A model generated the notes under the pieces. That model was not told the DNA's origin, ran no database searches, and was given only the letters and a program-made list of their open reading frames with translations. Positions 1-9,383 of a DNA stretch of 64,000 nucleotides are shown in pieces. The number at the start of each line of letters is the position of its first letter. The first letter of the stretch is position 1. The translations under genes and the position numbers were made by a program. This DNA is from Micromonospora trifolii (GTDB lineage: Bacteria > Actinomycetota > Actinomycetes > Mycobacteriales > Micromonosporaceae). The stretch spans positions 248,001-312,000 of the forward strand of contig NZ_JAKKFD010000002.1 of NCBI RefSeq assembly GCF_022229005.1, in the 5' to 3' direction.

Positions 1-3
1 GAT

Positions 4-12
4 TGTGGACAA
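4..12 (-). other. Single DnaA-box-like nonamer
   Basis: The minus strand reads TTGTCCACA, identical to the DnaA box preferred in high-GC actinobacteria. Only one copy is visible and no replication gene is near, so it may be chance or a titration site. Positions 1-231 otherwise hold no gene; the only other element seen is the purine-rich ribosome binding site (gggagaggg) just before the helicase start. Confidence 0.25.
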
Positions 13-231
13 CTGCCGGAATCGACGGCGCTGGTTGAACTTTCGACGCGAAACACGTCGTCATCGGCGTCGCATAGTCCTTAGTGGAACAAATATCAGG
101 CGTACGGCCAGTCGGTGGGCAGCCTTCGCCTGATTGTGTTGCTCGACTGACGGTCGCACCGTAACGGGCGGGCCCAACGTGATCGCGGCAAGCGAGACGA
201 GTGGTGGGTTGTCCGACGGGAGAGGGAGCGG

Positions 232-1836
232 ATGCAGCCGGGACGGTTGTGGGTGGAGCTGTGGCAGTTGCTCGCGGTGACGCCAGGTCAGAACAAACGG
301 CAACTGCTCGCCGGGCTGCATCGCCTCGGACGGACTGAGCTGACCACGACGGATGTCAACCGGACGCTGTACGCCAGTCCGGCAACCTTCGATCATGACG
401 ATGCCACGCCACCGCGTTGGCGACTGACTGCGGCAGCGGTAGGGAGCGGCGCGGCAATTCCTCCTCTGGCACCGCGGGCCCTACCCAGGTGTTACGTCGG
501 GAAGGATCCGCGAGCCTGGCAGACCGAGGCGTTCGATGCGTGGGTGAGCAATGGCCGCCGAGGCGTGGTGGAGGCTGTCACCGGCACCGGCAAGACCACC
601 GTGGGCGTACTGGCGGCCGCGGCGGCGCTGGATGCCGGCGAGAAGGTGCTGGTGCTCGTCCCCGGGCGTGAACTGCTAGACCAGTGGTACGAGGTCTTAC
701 GGAGCAGTCTTCACGGTGCCCGCGTGGGTCGGCAGGGGGACGGCCATGCCGACGAACTCACCGATCACTCGGTCGTGATCGCCATCGTCAACTCCGCGGC
801 GAAATACGAGATGCTGCCGCCGGGTACCCCGGGCCTGCTGGTCGCCGACGAGGTACACCGGTATGGGGCGCGGTACTTCGCCCAGGCTCTCGAGCCGGCT
901 TTCGGCGCTCGGCTCGGCTTGACCGCGACGTACGAGCGTGATGACAACGGATTGTCCGAGCACCTCACGCCGTACTTCGGCGACGTGGTGGCGGGCTGCA
1001 CCTACGACCGCGGCCTTGCCGACGAGATCCTGGCGCCGTTCCGTATCGCCTTCGTGAAAGTTGACTTCACCACCGACGAGCAGGAGGCCCATGACGAGCA
1101 CGACAGGCGGGTGCGGACCTTCCGGCGTCGCCTGATCCTCGACCACGGCTGCCCGGCGGAGCCGTTTGGTGAGTTCATGGCGTCCGTCAACCACCTTCGT
1201 GAGGGCGGTAGCGGCAACTCGCGTGCGGCCTGGGACGCACGCGGCTACCTGGATGCCTTCAGCAAACGTCGTCAGGTGCTGGCCGACTGTTGGAACAAGC
1301 ATGAAGCACTTGCCATGTTGGTGCCGGTGTTGGCCGAGGCGGAGCGCGGTTTGGTGTTCGGCGAGACCAAGAGCAGCGCGGTACGCGCGGCGGGCATCCT
1401 GCGGGCGAACGGTGTGCGGGCGATGGAACTCACCAGCGGCATGGATTCCTTGACACGCAAGCAGCGCTTGGCGGCGTTCAAGGACGGGCAGATTCAGGTG
1501 TTGAGCGCTCCGAAAATCCTGGACGAGGGAATCGACCTCCCGCAGGCGGACGTCGGCGTCATGATGGCCGGCAGCCGAAGTAAGCGCCAGATGATTCAGC
1601 GCATGGGTCGGGTTATCCGCCCCAAGGTGGACCGGCGCCCGGCGACATTCGTCATCCTGTACGTCAAAGGCACAGCCGAGGATCCGGAGGCCGGCGCTCA
1701 CGAAGGCTTTCTTGAGCAGGTCAGCGATGTGGCTCAGGACACCGAATGGTTCGACAGCTCAGCCGACGGGACGGACCTGTTCGCCTGGCACCTCTGGGGC
1801 AAATTGTCGACCCACACCGCCGGCTCCCGGCTCTGA
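232..1836 (+). CDS. DEAD/DEAH (XPB/Ssl2-like) superfamily 2 helicase
   Basis: A 534-residue predicted ATP-dependent helicase/translocase. Residues 1-70 look like a small winged-helix module. The SF2 core follows: Walker A (GTGKTT, about residue 120), motif II as DEVH (about residue 206), motif III-like GLTATYER, and a C-terminal lobe with the arginine-finger motif QRMGRVIRP. The Q-motif-like text (RAWQTEAFDAW) and DEVH resemble the XPB/Rad25 group often found in restriction-like and defence loci. The ATG is preceded by GGGAGAGGG. It is 217 bp upstream of the giant helicase-nuclease gene on the same strand, so a shared defence role is possible but not shown. No nuclease domain is visible. Confidence 0.8.
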   Translation: MQPGRLWVELWQLLAVTPGQNKRQLLAGLHRLGRTELTTTDVNRTLYASPATFDHDDATPPRWRLTAAAVGSGAAIPPLAPRALPRCYVGKDPRAWQTEAFDAWVSNGRRGVVEAVTGTGKTTVGVLAAAAALDAGEKVLVLVPGRELLDQWYEVLRSSLHGARVGRQGDGHADELTDHSVVIAIVNSAAKYEMLPPGTPGLLVADEVHRYGARYFAQALEPAFGARLGLTATYERDDNGLSEHLTPYFGDVVAGCTYDRGLADEILAPFRIAFVKVDFTTDEQEAHDEHDRRVRTFRRRLILDHGCPAEPFGEFMASVNHLREGGSGNSRAAWDARGYLDAFSKRRQVLADCWNKHEALAMLVPVLAEAERGLVFGETKSSAVRAAGILRANGVRAMELTSGMDSLTRKQRLAAFKDGQIQVLSAPKILDEGIDLPQADVGVMMAGSRSKRQMIQRMGRVIRPKVDRRPATFVILYVKGTAEDPEAGAHEGFLEQVSDVAQDTEWFDSSADGTDLFAWHLWGKLSTHTAGSRL

Positions 1837-2053
1837 CCGTCGTCGGCGACGAGCAGCGGCCGTCGTGCGACAGCAGTCGTGCGCCGTGGCGTGGCCGTAG
1901 ACCAGGCGCGGGGAGTTCGGTGGTGCGTCGTCACGGAGCGCACCCGACCTCGGCCGTACGACCACCAAGATCGTCTTACGGTCGGGGCCCTCTCCATCGG
2001 TCGGGTGACCGCTAGGCTGGCCCTCCCTGGTCTCCCCACCTGGAGAAACGCCC
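1837..2053 (+). promoter_or_regulatory. Intergenic leader of the Hhe-like gene
   Basis: This 217-bp spacer holds no ORF worth calling. The ribosome binding site GGAG lies 9 nt before the ATG at 2054. A -10-like TAGGCT occurs near 2015 without a convincing -35. Co-transcription with the upstream helicase and a separate promoter are both possible. Confidence 0.3.
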
Positions 2054-5000
2054 ATGTCCGACAGCGTCTTCGCGCAGTTCACCGCCGACGACGACCAGCT
2101 CGAAGTTGGGCTGATCGTGCAGCCGGCGATCAACGCCGCCCTGGTGCACAACCGGGTGCCGTTGGTGCGTCACCTCACGCTCGTCAACCGAGGTGCGGTG
2201 CCGCTGACCGATGTCACGTTGACGCTGGAACTGCGCGGTCCGGACGGCGCGCTGACCGAGCCGTGGACGCGTACCCTCGCTGCGCCGCTGCGACCCGGGG
2301 CGAGCACTAGCTGGGACGACTTCCGCGACTTCACGCCCGACCGCGTGATGCTGTACCGCACCGACGAGGCGTTCCCGGTCGACTACACCCTCCGGGTGCA
2401 GGCGCAGGAGCAGACACTGCGGCTGGTCGCGCCGTCACGAGTGTTGGCGCACAACGAGTGGTTCAACAGCCCCGCCCTGTACGACAGCTTGGCGGCCTTC
2501 GTGCAGCCGAACACGCGGGCAGTGGAGGCGGTTCTGCGGGCCGCCGCCCAGCTCCTGCTCGCGCGGACCGGCTCCGGCTCGCTGCAGGGCTATCAGGAGG
2601 GTTCGGAGCGGGCGGCGCTGATCGCCGGCGCGGTGTACGAGGCGCTGCGCCAACTCGAGATCACCTACCAGACCCTGCCGGCGTCCTTCGAGAACACCGG
2701 CCAGAAGGTGCGAACGACAGCCGCCGTGCTGGACGGTCGTCTCGGCAACTGCCTCGACCTGTCCGTCACGTACGCCGCGTGTCTGGAGGCGGCGGGGCTG
2801 CACCCGCTCATCTTCGTCAGCGCGGGGCATGCCTTCGGTGGCTTCCTGCTGGAGGAGGAACGGCTGGGCTCGGCCGCGGTGACCGAGACCAACCTGCTGA
2901 TCTCGATGGTCGACTCTGGCCGGGCCGTGCCGGTCGAGCTGACCCGCATCGGGCCGGGCGCGCAGTCGGCGACCTTCACCGAGGCGGTACGCGTCGGACT
3001 CGGCCACTTCCGCGGCGACGGCGAACGCATGCAGGGCGTCGTCGACGTGCACCTGGCCCATCGGTCGGGTATTCAGCCGCTGCCGTCGCCCGACGAACTG
3101 ATCGCGCCCGCCGCGGTCGACGCCGAGGCGACACCGAAGATAACAGCGTCCCTCGACCTTCCGCCCGGTGTCGCCGCCGCGAAGCTGCGCCAGTTCGCCG
3201 ACGAGGGCGAGGAGGTGCCGCAGCAGTCCGACGGGTCGCCGGCGCGCGTCCAACAGTGGAAGAAGTCGTTGCTCGACCTGAGCCTGCGTAACCCGCTGCT
3301 CAACCTGCCCAAGCGTGGCCGTGGCCTGGACCTGCACGTGCCGGCGGGTGCGCTGGCCCTGCTCGACGACCTCATCCACGACGGCCGTCAGGTGCAGGTC
3401 ATCCCGCAGGACAACATCAGTCACGTCCACGAGCTGGCCGGGGCACGTCGGGCGCAGGACCTCGACGCCGAGATCCTGACCCGGGAGCTGCGTACCGATC
3501 GGCGGGTCTACGGCGCGGTCACCGACGCCCGCTACAAGACCGCGATGCGTGCGTTGCAGCGCGAGGCGCGCACGATGGAGCAGGAGACCGGCAGCAACTA
3601 CCTCTACCTGACCATCGGCACCCTGGTCCACACCAAGACAACCGGGGGAGAGGCGTACGCGCCGCTGTTCCTCCTACCGGTGCGCATCGAGGGCGGCAGC
3701 GGCCGTCGCCCGTACGCGATGGTCATCGACGGCACCGAGGTCGCCAGCCCGAACTACTGCCTGATCGAGTGGTTGCGGGTCAAGCACAGCGTGCGGATCC
3801 CGGAGCTGGAGCGACCGGTCCTCGACGAGCACGGCATCGACATCGCCAAGACGCTGGCCGCGATCAACACCGGGCTGCTCGACAACCGGCTCAACTACCG
3901 CATCGACGAGACCGCCAGCCTTCGACCGTTGCAGTTCTCCACCTTCCAGATGTGGCGGGACCTCACCGACCACTGGCCCCGCTTCATGGAGAACCCGGTC
4001 GTCCGGCACCTGGTCGAGTCCTCCGGCGCCACGTTCGACGATCCTGCCCGCCCGGAGCACGACGTCGAGATCGCCGTCGACGAGGCCGACCTGCACCTGC
4101 CCATCCCCGCCGACGGGTCGCAGATGCAGGCCATCGTGCGCGCCGAGCGGGGCCACTCCTTCGTCCTGGAGGGCCCGCCGGGCACCGGCAAGTCCCAGAC
4201 CATCACCAACATGATCGCCCGGGCGGTCAGCGCGGGCCGGTCGGTGCTGTTCGTCGCCGAGAAGCAGGCCGCTCTGGAGGTGGTGAAGCGCCGCCTCAAG
4301 CAGATCGGCCTCGGGCCGTTCGCGCTCGACCTGCACGGGCGCAAGCAGTCCCTCAACGCGATCCGCCAGCAGCTGCGTGACGCGCTCGACCAGTACGACC
4401 AGGGCGGCGACGGTACCTGGACGGCCGTCGAGACGGCCTACCGGACGCGGCTCGCCCCACTGACCGAGTACCCGGCCCAGGTGCACACCAGCAACCCCGT
4501 CGGGATGTCGCTCTGGTCGGCCTACGAACAGACCCTGGCGTACGGGGACGGCCCGGTCGCCCCGATCCCGGTGGCCTACCTGCACGCACCCGCCCCGGCA
4601 CGCGCGCAGGTCGAGAGGACCCTGCGGGAGTTCCCGGCGGCCGCACGATCGGCCCGACTCCGGGCCGCGCACCCGTGGGCCATCAGCGGCTGCCGCACCC
4701 TCGACGGGCTGCACGGCGCCGCCGTCACCGAGATCGCCGGTGAGCTCGAACGCCTCCGCGCCGACCTCGCCGCCCACCCGCACCTGGTCGAGTTGCTGCG
4801 GACGCTGCCCGCCCCGGAAACCGTGAGCGAGCTGCAGGCGGGCGCCTGGCTCGCCGTACGCGGACTGCTGCCGGACCGGGCGACCACCCTGCACGCCAGC
4901 GACCGGCGGTGGGACGAGGCGGTGGCTCGGCTCCAGGCGGACCTGGCGGCCTTCCGGCAGGGCTTCGCCGGTGAGCTGGCCACGTTCCGGCCGGACGTGT

Positions 5001-8000
5001 TCGCTCGACCGGAGCTGACCGCCTGGCACGGTGAGGCCCGGGAGGCGGCGAAGAAGCTGATCGGTAAGCGCAAACGTCGACAGGCCATCGTGGATCGGCT
5101 GGCGGTGTACCTGGTTGCCGGTGCGACGCTCGACGTCGAGCGGGTGGAGGTTGCCACCGGTCGCCTGGTGGCCGCCCAGGCGCAGGCAGCGACGCTCCAC
5201 CAGCATTGTGCGGCGGTGGGCGGGCTGCGGCTGTCGCAGTGGCGGCCCACGGACCCCAACGCGCAGGAGCGGTTGACCGAAGCGATCGAGGCGACCCGCG
5301 TCGGCCGGACGCTCCTGGCCCGGCACCCGCAGGCCTGGGAGCTGTTTCACGGCGGGTTCACCGATGTGGGCGCGGTGCTCCTCGACCGGTTCGCCTCCCG
5401 GTGGCGGGCCTGGCGCGGAGTGTTGCGCTCCGGTGAGGCCGAGCTGACCCTGTGGGCCGCCGGTTCGCACTGGAACGATGCCTGGCAGCGCGACGGCGCG
5501 GCCTGGCTGCACGAGTTGCAGAGCGAGGAGTTGTTCCCACTGCGCCGATGGGCGACCGTGCTGGCCCACGCCGACGTGCTCGCCTCGGCCGGTCTCACCG
5601 ACTATCGGGACCAGCTGCTGCGCGCCGAGGTGCCCGCGCATCTCGCCGAGGAGGTCTACCGGCGGGGAGTAGCGACGGCGTCCCTCGCCGAACGGGTACG
5701 GGCCGGCGGCCTGCAGTACTTCGACCCGGAACTGCACGACGACCAGATCAGCCAGTTCGAAGCGGCGGCCGGTGAGCTGCGCTCGGCGCTGCCGACGCAG
5801 CTGCCGTCGGTGCTGGTCCGGCGCCGCCCCTTCAGCCCGGCCGACCGGCGTGGCCGCTTCGCTGACTTCGCGGCGGAGCTCCGCCGCAAGCGGGGCGGGC
5901 GGTCCTTCCGGGAGCTGTTCGAGCAGTACCCGGACGCGGTCCTCGCACTGACCCCGTGCGTGCTGGTCAGCCCCGCGTCCGCGGCGAACTTCCTGGCACC
6001 GGGGAGCCAACGTTTCGACCTGGTCATCTTCGACGAGGCCTCGCAGATCCGCGTGGCGGAGGCGATCGGCGCGATGGGTCGGGGCAGCGCCGTGGTGGTG
6101 GTCGGCGACTCCCGGCAGATGCCGCCGAGCAGCATCATGCAGGCCACCCACAGCGTGGACGAGGTCGACGAGGGCAACGGCCCGGTGCCGGAGGACCTGG
6201 AGAGCATTCTCAGCGAGGCCGTCGAGTCGGGACTGCCGCAACGGTGGCTGTCCTGGCACTACCGCAGTCACGACGAGTCACTCATCGCCTTCTCCAACCG
6301 CTACTACTACGACAACAAGCTCTCCAGCCTCCCGTCACCCGGTGCCGCCAGCTCGGCGGGCGTCAGCTGGCGGCGCGTCGAGGGTCAGTACGACCGGGGC
6401 GGATCCCGCACCAACGAGGTCGAGGCACGCGCGATCCTCGCGGACATCACCCGACGATTGCACGACCCGGCGACCGCCACCCAGTCCGTCGGCGTGGTCA
6501 CCTTCAACATCCAACAGCGGGACCTCATCCTCAACCTGCTGGAGGAGAGCACCGACCCGATCATCCGCGAGCACCTCTCCGGCGCGGTCGCGGAGCCGAT
6601 CTTCGTCAAGAACCTGGAGAACGTGCAGGGCGACGAGCGGGACGTCGTCCTGTTCTCCCTGGCCTTCTCCACCAACCTGGAGACCGGCCAGCTCCCGCTG
6701 AACTTCGGTCCACTGAGCCAGGCCGGCGGCGAGCGGCGGCTCAACGTGGCCATCACCCGCGCCCGCCGTCAGGTCGTCCTCTACTCGTCGTTCGACCCAT
6801 CGGACATCGACCTGTCCCGTACGTCAGCGCTGGGCACGCAGCACCTGCGGGCGTACTGCGAAATGGCCGCCGCCGGCGCGGAGCGCCTGGGCGACCTCGC
6901 CACCGACCGCACGGAGCGGCGCAGTCGGATCCGCGAGGAGGTGGCCGCGGCGCTGCGCGACCGTGGCCACGAGGTCCGTACCTCGCACGGCCTCTCCGAC
7001 TTCACGGTGGACATCGCCGTACGCAGACCAGGCGCACCACTGTGGCAGGTGGCCGTCATGCTCGACGGCCCGGACTGGAGCGCACGCCCGACGGTGGCCG
7101 ACCGGGACTCGGCGCCCGCGCTCCTCGGCTCGATCATGGGTTGGTCGGAGGTCGTGCGGTTCTGGCTGCCGGCGTGGATCCACGACCGGTCGGCGCTGCT
7201 CGACCGGGTCGACGAAGCGGTCACCCAAGCCGAGGCCCTCGCGGCCGCCGAGCCGGAGCCCGAGACGTCGGCGGTCGCGCCTGGCATCGAGCTGCCGCAG
7301 CCGCGCCCCGTGGCGGACGTGGAGCAGCCACCCCCGACACCGGCCGCCGAGTTGCCACAGCCGCGCCTCGCGGCGGACGAAGGTCCCCTCCTGAGCGCGT
7401 CGGCACCGCCCGTCACCGCACTCGCCGCGGCTACCACCGCGGTGCCGGTCACGGCCGCGTCGGCCGTCGACACCATCACGGTGAGCCCGTTCGTTCCGTA
7501 CGTCCCGACCTCGCTCGGAGACCAGGCCGACCTCGACCTCCTGGCCACCGACCGGCGGGTACGTGATCTGATGCGGAACGCGCTCCGCGAGATCATCGAG
7601 TCTGAGGGGCCCATCGAGCAGCACCGACTGGCACGCCTCGCTCTCGCCCGGTTCGGCTTCCTCCGGACCCGGGAGGACCGACGCACCGCCGTACTTGCCC
7701 TCGTCGACTCACGCCGCCTGTACACGCACCCGACCGTCAGCCGGTACGCCTGGCCCGATGGCGCCGACCCGCAGACCTACCGCGCGTACCGGGTCACGCA
7801 GGCGAGCAACGACCGGGCGTTCGAGGAGGTGCCACCCGAGGAGGTGGCCAACGCCCTCGTGCACGCGCTGCAGGGCATGCCGAGCCTGGACGAGGAGCGG
7901 CTGTTGCGCGCCGGCCTGGAGCGGCTCGGCTACCGCCGACGCACCGAAAAGATCGACAAGCTGCTCCGGTACGGGTTGCACGTCGCCGTGACCAGCGGTC

Positions 8001-8041
8001 GCCTCCGCTACGACCAGGAGGGTCGCCTCACCAGCGGCTGA
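2054..8041 (+). CDS. DUF4011-helicase-Vsr-like nuclease-DUF3320 protein (Hhe-type defence candidate)
   Basis: A 1995-residue multidomain protein. In order: beta-rich N-terminus (1-120); a transglutaminase-like segment with Cys in GNCLDLS (about 233) and His in GHAFGG (about 258); DUF4011 opening with WKKSLLDLSLRNPLLNL (about 400); an SF1 helicase with Walker A GPPGTGKS (about 710), DEAS Walker B (about 1324), VQGDERD (about 1525) and LNVAITRARRQ (about 1563); a Vsr/MTES_1575-like endonuclease fold (about 1626-1720); a Pro/Ala linker (1733-1810); and DUF3320 (about 1830-1995). DUF4011-helicase-Vsr proteins were reported as the single-gene anti-phage system Hhe. In the nuclease part, the IExDGxxYH segment usual for the family reads VMLDGPDWS, so the Glu and His appear replaced. 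DNA unwinding coupled to cleavage is expected from the family; activity of this copy is unproven. Confidence 0.85.
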   Translation: MSDSVFAQFTADDDQLEVGLIVQPAINAALVHNRVPLVRHLTLVNRGAVPLTDVTLTLELRGPDGALTEPWTRTLAAPLRPGASTSWDDFRDFTPDRVMLYRTDEAFPVDYTLRVQAQEQTLRLVAPSRVLAHNEWFNSPALYDSLAAFVQPNTRAVEAVLRAAAQLLLARTGSGSLQGYQEGSERAALIAGAVYEALRQLEITYQTLPASFENTGQKVRTTAAVLDGRLGNCLDLSVTYAACLEAAGLHPLIFVSAGHAFGGFLLEEERLGSAAVTETNLLISMVDSGRAVPVELTRIGPGAQSATFTEAVRVGLGHFRGDGERMQGVVDVHLAHRSGIQPLPSPDELIAPAAVDAEATPKITASLDLPPGVAAAKLRQFADEGEEVPQQSDGSPARVQQWKKSLLDLSLRNPLLNLPKRGRGLDLHVPAGALALLDDLIHDGRQVQVIPQDNISHVHELAGARRAQDLDAEILTRELRTDRRVYGAVTDARYKTAMRALQREARTMEQETGSNYLYLTIGTLVHTKTTGGEAYAPLFLLPVRIEGGSGRRPYAMVIDGTEVASPNYCLIEWLRVKHSVRIPELERPVLDEHGIDIAKTLAAINTGLLDNRLNYRIDETASLRPLQFSTFQMWRDLTDHWPRFMENPVVRHLVESSGATFDDPARPEHDVEIAVDEADLHLPIPADGSQMQAIVRAERGHSFVLEGPPGTGKSQTITNMIARAVSAGRSVLFVAEKQAALEVVKRRLKQIGLGPFALDLHGRKQSLNAIRQQLRDALDQYDQGGDGTWTAVETAYRTRLAPLTEYPAQVHTSNPVGMSLWSAYEQTLAYGDGPVAPIPVAYLHAPAPARAQVERTLREFPAAARSARLRAAHPWAISGCRTLDGLHGAAVTEIAGELERLRADLAAHPHLVELLRTLPAPETVSELQAGAWLAVRGLLPDRATTLHASDRRWDEAVARLQADLAAFRQGFAGELATFRPDVFARPELTAWHGEAREAAKKLIGKRKRRQAIVDRLAVYLVAGATLDVERVEVATGRLVAAQAQAATLHQHCAAVGGLRLSQWRPTDPNAQERLTEAIEATRVGRTLLARHPQAWELFHGGFTDVGAVLLDRFASRWRAWRGVLRSGEAELTLWAAGSHWNDAWQRDGAAWLHELQSEELFPLRRWATVLAHADVLASAGLTDYRDQLLRAEVPAHLAEEVYRRGVATASLAERVRAGGLQYFDPELHDDQISQFEAAAGELRSALPTQLPSVLVRRRPFSPADRRGRFADFAAELRRKRGGRSFRELFEQYPDAVLALTPCVLVSPASAANFLAPGSQRFDLVIFDEASQIRVAEAIGAMGRGSAVVVVGDSRQMPPSSIMQATHSVDEVDEGNGPVPEDLESILSEAVESGLPQRWLSWHYRSHDESLIAFSNRYYYDNKLSSLPSPGAASSAGVSWRRVEGQYDRGGSRTNEVEARAILADITRRLHDPATATQSVGVVTFNIQQRDLILNLLEESTDPIIREHLSGAVAEPIFVKNLENVQGDERDVVLFSLAFSTNLETGQLPLNFGPLSQAGGERRLNVAITRARRQVVLYSSFDPSDIDLSRTSALGTQHLRAYCEMAAAGAERLGDLATDRTERRSRIREEVAAALRDRGHEVRTSHGLSDFTVDIAVRRPGAPLWQVAVMLDGPDWSARPTVADRDSAPALLGSIMGWSEVVRFWLPAWIHDRSALLDRVDEAVTQAEALAAAEPEPETSAVAPGIELPQPRPVADVEQPPPTPAAELPQPRLAADEGPLLSASAPPVTALAAATTAVPVTAASAVDTITVSPFVPYVPTSLGDQADLDLLATDRRVRDLMRNALREIIESEGPIEQHRLARLALARFGFLRTREDRRTAVLALVDSRRLYTHPTVSRYAWPDGADPQTYRAYRVTQASNDRAFEEVPPEEVANALVHALQGMPSLDEERLLRAGLERLGYRRRTEKIDKLLRYGLHVAVTSGRLRYDQEGRLTSG

Positions 8042-8055
8042 CGATAGCTAACACC

Positions 8056-8340
8056 TCACGTCACGAGACGGTAGTTAGGAACGCGAGGGTTGCGTTCCTC
8101 GGTCGGCTTGTCCATCGGTCGGACGGTGACTCCGTCTGGAATGGGCGCCCGACACACGTGGGTCCCTTCCAGGCAGGTGTCGCACCAGAGCGAGACGTAC
8201 CCAGCATTGGCTGCAGGCCGTGCTGTGAAGACGATCCGTAGGGTCCGCTGCCCGCAGTTCGGGCAGGCAAGATCTGACGCCGCCGGCAGCGCACGGTAGA
8301 CGACGTCGTACGCCGTCTGCCACTCATCAAATGTGGCCAT
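8056..8340 (-). CDS. Small zinc-ribbon protein of unknown function
   Basis: 94 residues from the ATG giving MATFDEWQ. A longer in-frame start exists but would run into the DUF4926 gene. Four cysteines in two CxxC pairs (CPNCGQ near 29 and CDTCLEG near 56) suggest a zinc ribbon. It overlaps the upstream DUF4926 frame by 14 bp, so the two are probably translated together. It is the last gene of the minus-strand toxin locus and converges on the Hhe-like gene with a 14-bp gap. No family recognised; it could be an immunity or accessory protein. Confidence 0.6.
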   Translation of the reverse strand: MATFDEWQTAYDVVYRALPAASDLACPNCGQRTLRIVFTARPAANAGYVSLWCDTCLEGTHVCRAPIPDGVTVRPMDKPTEERNPRVPNYRLVT

Positions 8341-8527
8341 CGCGCTGCACCACCTGATCGGCCCGGAGCGTGACCATGGCGACGGTCCGGCCATCGGTGT
8401 CGGCAAACTCGACTTCGTACACAGGCGGGGAGCCGTCGAAGACGTCAACGACGCTTCCTACCGCGCCCGCAGACAGTTGTTCACTCGGCCGGGGCTCTCG
8501 GAGCTCGACCACGTCGTACAGCTTCAA
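8327..8527 (-). CDS. DUF4926 domain protein
   Basis: 66 residues. The start is taken as TTG because DUF4926 proteins begin with a KLYDVV-like strand and AAAGGA sits about 7 nt upstream of this TTG; an ATG-like extension to 8593 adds 22 residues unlike the family. The core (KLYDVVEL, GAVGSVVDVF, YEVEFADTDGRTVAMVTL, ADQV) matches the small SH3-like DUF4926 fold. In many genomes DUF4926 genes sit next to small DUF6883-like or toxin-type partners, which fits this locus. Function unknown. Confidence 0.75.
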   Translation of the reverse strand: MKLYDVVELREPRPSEQLSAGAVGSVVDVFDGSPPVYEVEFADTDGRTVAMVTLRADQVVQRDGHI

Positions 8528-8596
8528 CCTGTCATCCTTTCTGGCGCGGGAACTGGTGATCGTGCGGTCGGCGGCAGAGCCGCGGGGTCGCATTGG

Positions 8597-8935
8597 CTAC
8601 CCAGGGTCGTGCGTCTCGGGAAACCCTGCAGCATAGGTGGCGTCCACCAACTCCTGAAGATGGCGGATGACGTGGACCTTGTGCTCGGTCTCCGGCAGTT
8701 GCTGCTTGCCAGCTGTCACCAGCCCGTTGCGCCAGTGGCTGACGATCTCCCGCTGTGTCGCAGCGGGAAAGTCGTCGATCCACAACGACCCGAGGTTGTT
8801 GTCGATGATCTCCTGCAAGTGGCTGGCGGCCTGCCTGTCTGAGAGGCGGGAGGTCAGGAACTCCAGCGTCCAATCGAACAACCCTCCCGCCGCGGTCCAG
8901 TCAACTCCGGGCTTCAGCACGATAAGACTAGCCAT
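8597..8935 (-). CDS. Hypothetical 112-residue protein, possible immunity protein
   Basis: The start is set at the ATG giving MASLIVLKPG, with GGAG 5 nt upstream. The protein is acidic and mostly helical by composition, with a Trp-rich middle (DWTLEF, LWIDDFP, HWRNGL). No family is recognised. Size, charge and position downstream of a type VII toxin are typical of orphan immunity proteins. No cysteine pairs, signal peptide or membrane segment. Confidence 0.6.
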   Translation of the reverse strand: MASLIVLKPGVDWTAAGGLFDWTLEFLTSRLSDRQAASHLQEIIDNNLGSLWIDDFPAATQREIVSHWRNGLVTAGKQQLPETEHKVHVIRHLQELVDATYAAGFPETHDPG

Positions 8936-9024
8936 CACGTCTCCACGACGAGCGCCGGCGGACCGACACTGCGGGCCGCGATGAAATGCTCGATCGTACT
9001 GGCGACAACTTGGGCAGCCCGGGT

Positions 9025-9255
9025 TCAGCTTGCGAACAGCATCCTCGTCGGGAACTCGCCGCTGGACCGCCATGCCTTCACGACTTTCGCCGCGATCGCA
9101 CCAGCGGCCGCGTTGAAATCACCATTTTCGACGTGGGCGTCGAGGGTGCGCGGGTCGATTGCCAGGATCCGGTCGAACTTGTCGTCCAAACCGAACTCGT
9201 ACCGAACTTCGTCTGCGGCTGCCTCGACACGCCGCGCGGTCACCATCATTCCCAC
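9025..9255 (-). CDS. Small hypothetical protein of the toxin locus
   Basis: 76 residues from a GTG with GGAGG 9 nt upstream; an internal ATG at 9249 with AGGGAA is equally possible. The text (FGLDDKFDRILAIDPRTLDAHVENGDF, given here as separate motifs FGLDDKFD, LAIDPRTL, HVENGDF) is unlike any family I know. It lies between the candidate immunity gene and the 112-residue gene on the same strand. It could be a remnant of a displaced toxin tip or an orphan immunity protein. Confidence 0.5.
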   Translation of the reverse strand: MGMMVTARRVEAAADEVRYEFGLDDKFDRILAIDPRTLDAHVENGDFNAAAGAIAAKVVKAWRSSGEFPTRMLFAS

Positions 9256-9383
9256 TTCCCTGGCCTCCAGTGCTCGAGTCGTCGTCGTAGGTCGGCCCGG
9301 GTACGGGCGTCCTCCAGTCGGAAGGTGCCTGCTCCCGCCGCTGCCAGGTCTGAGGCTCGGTCAGGTTCGGTTGGTCATCCACG

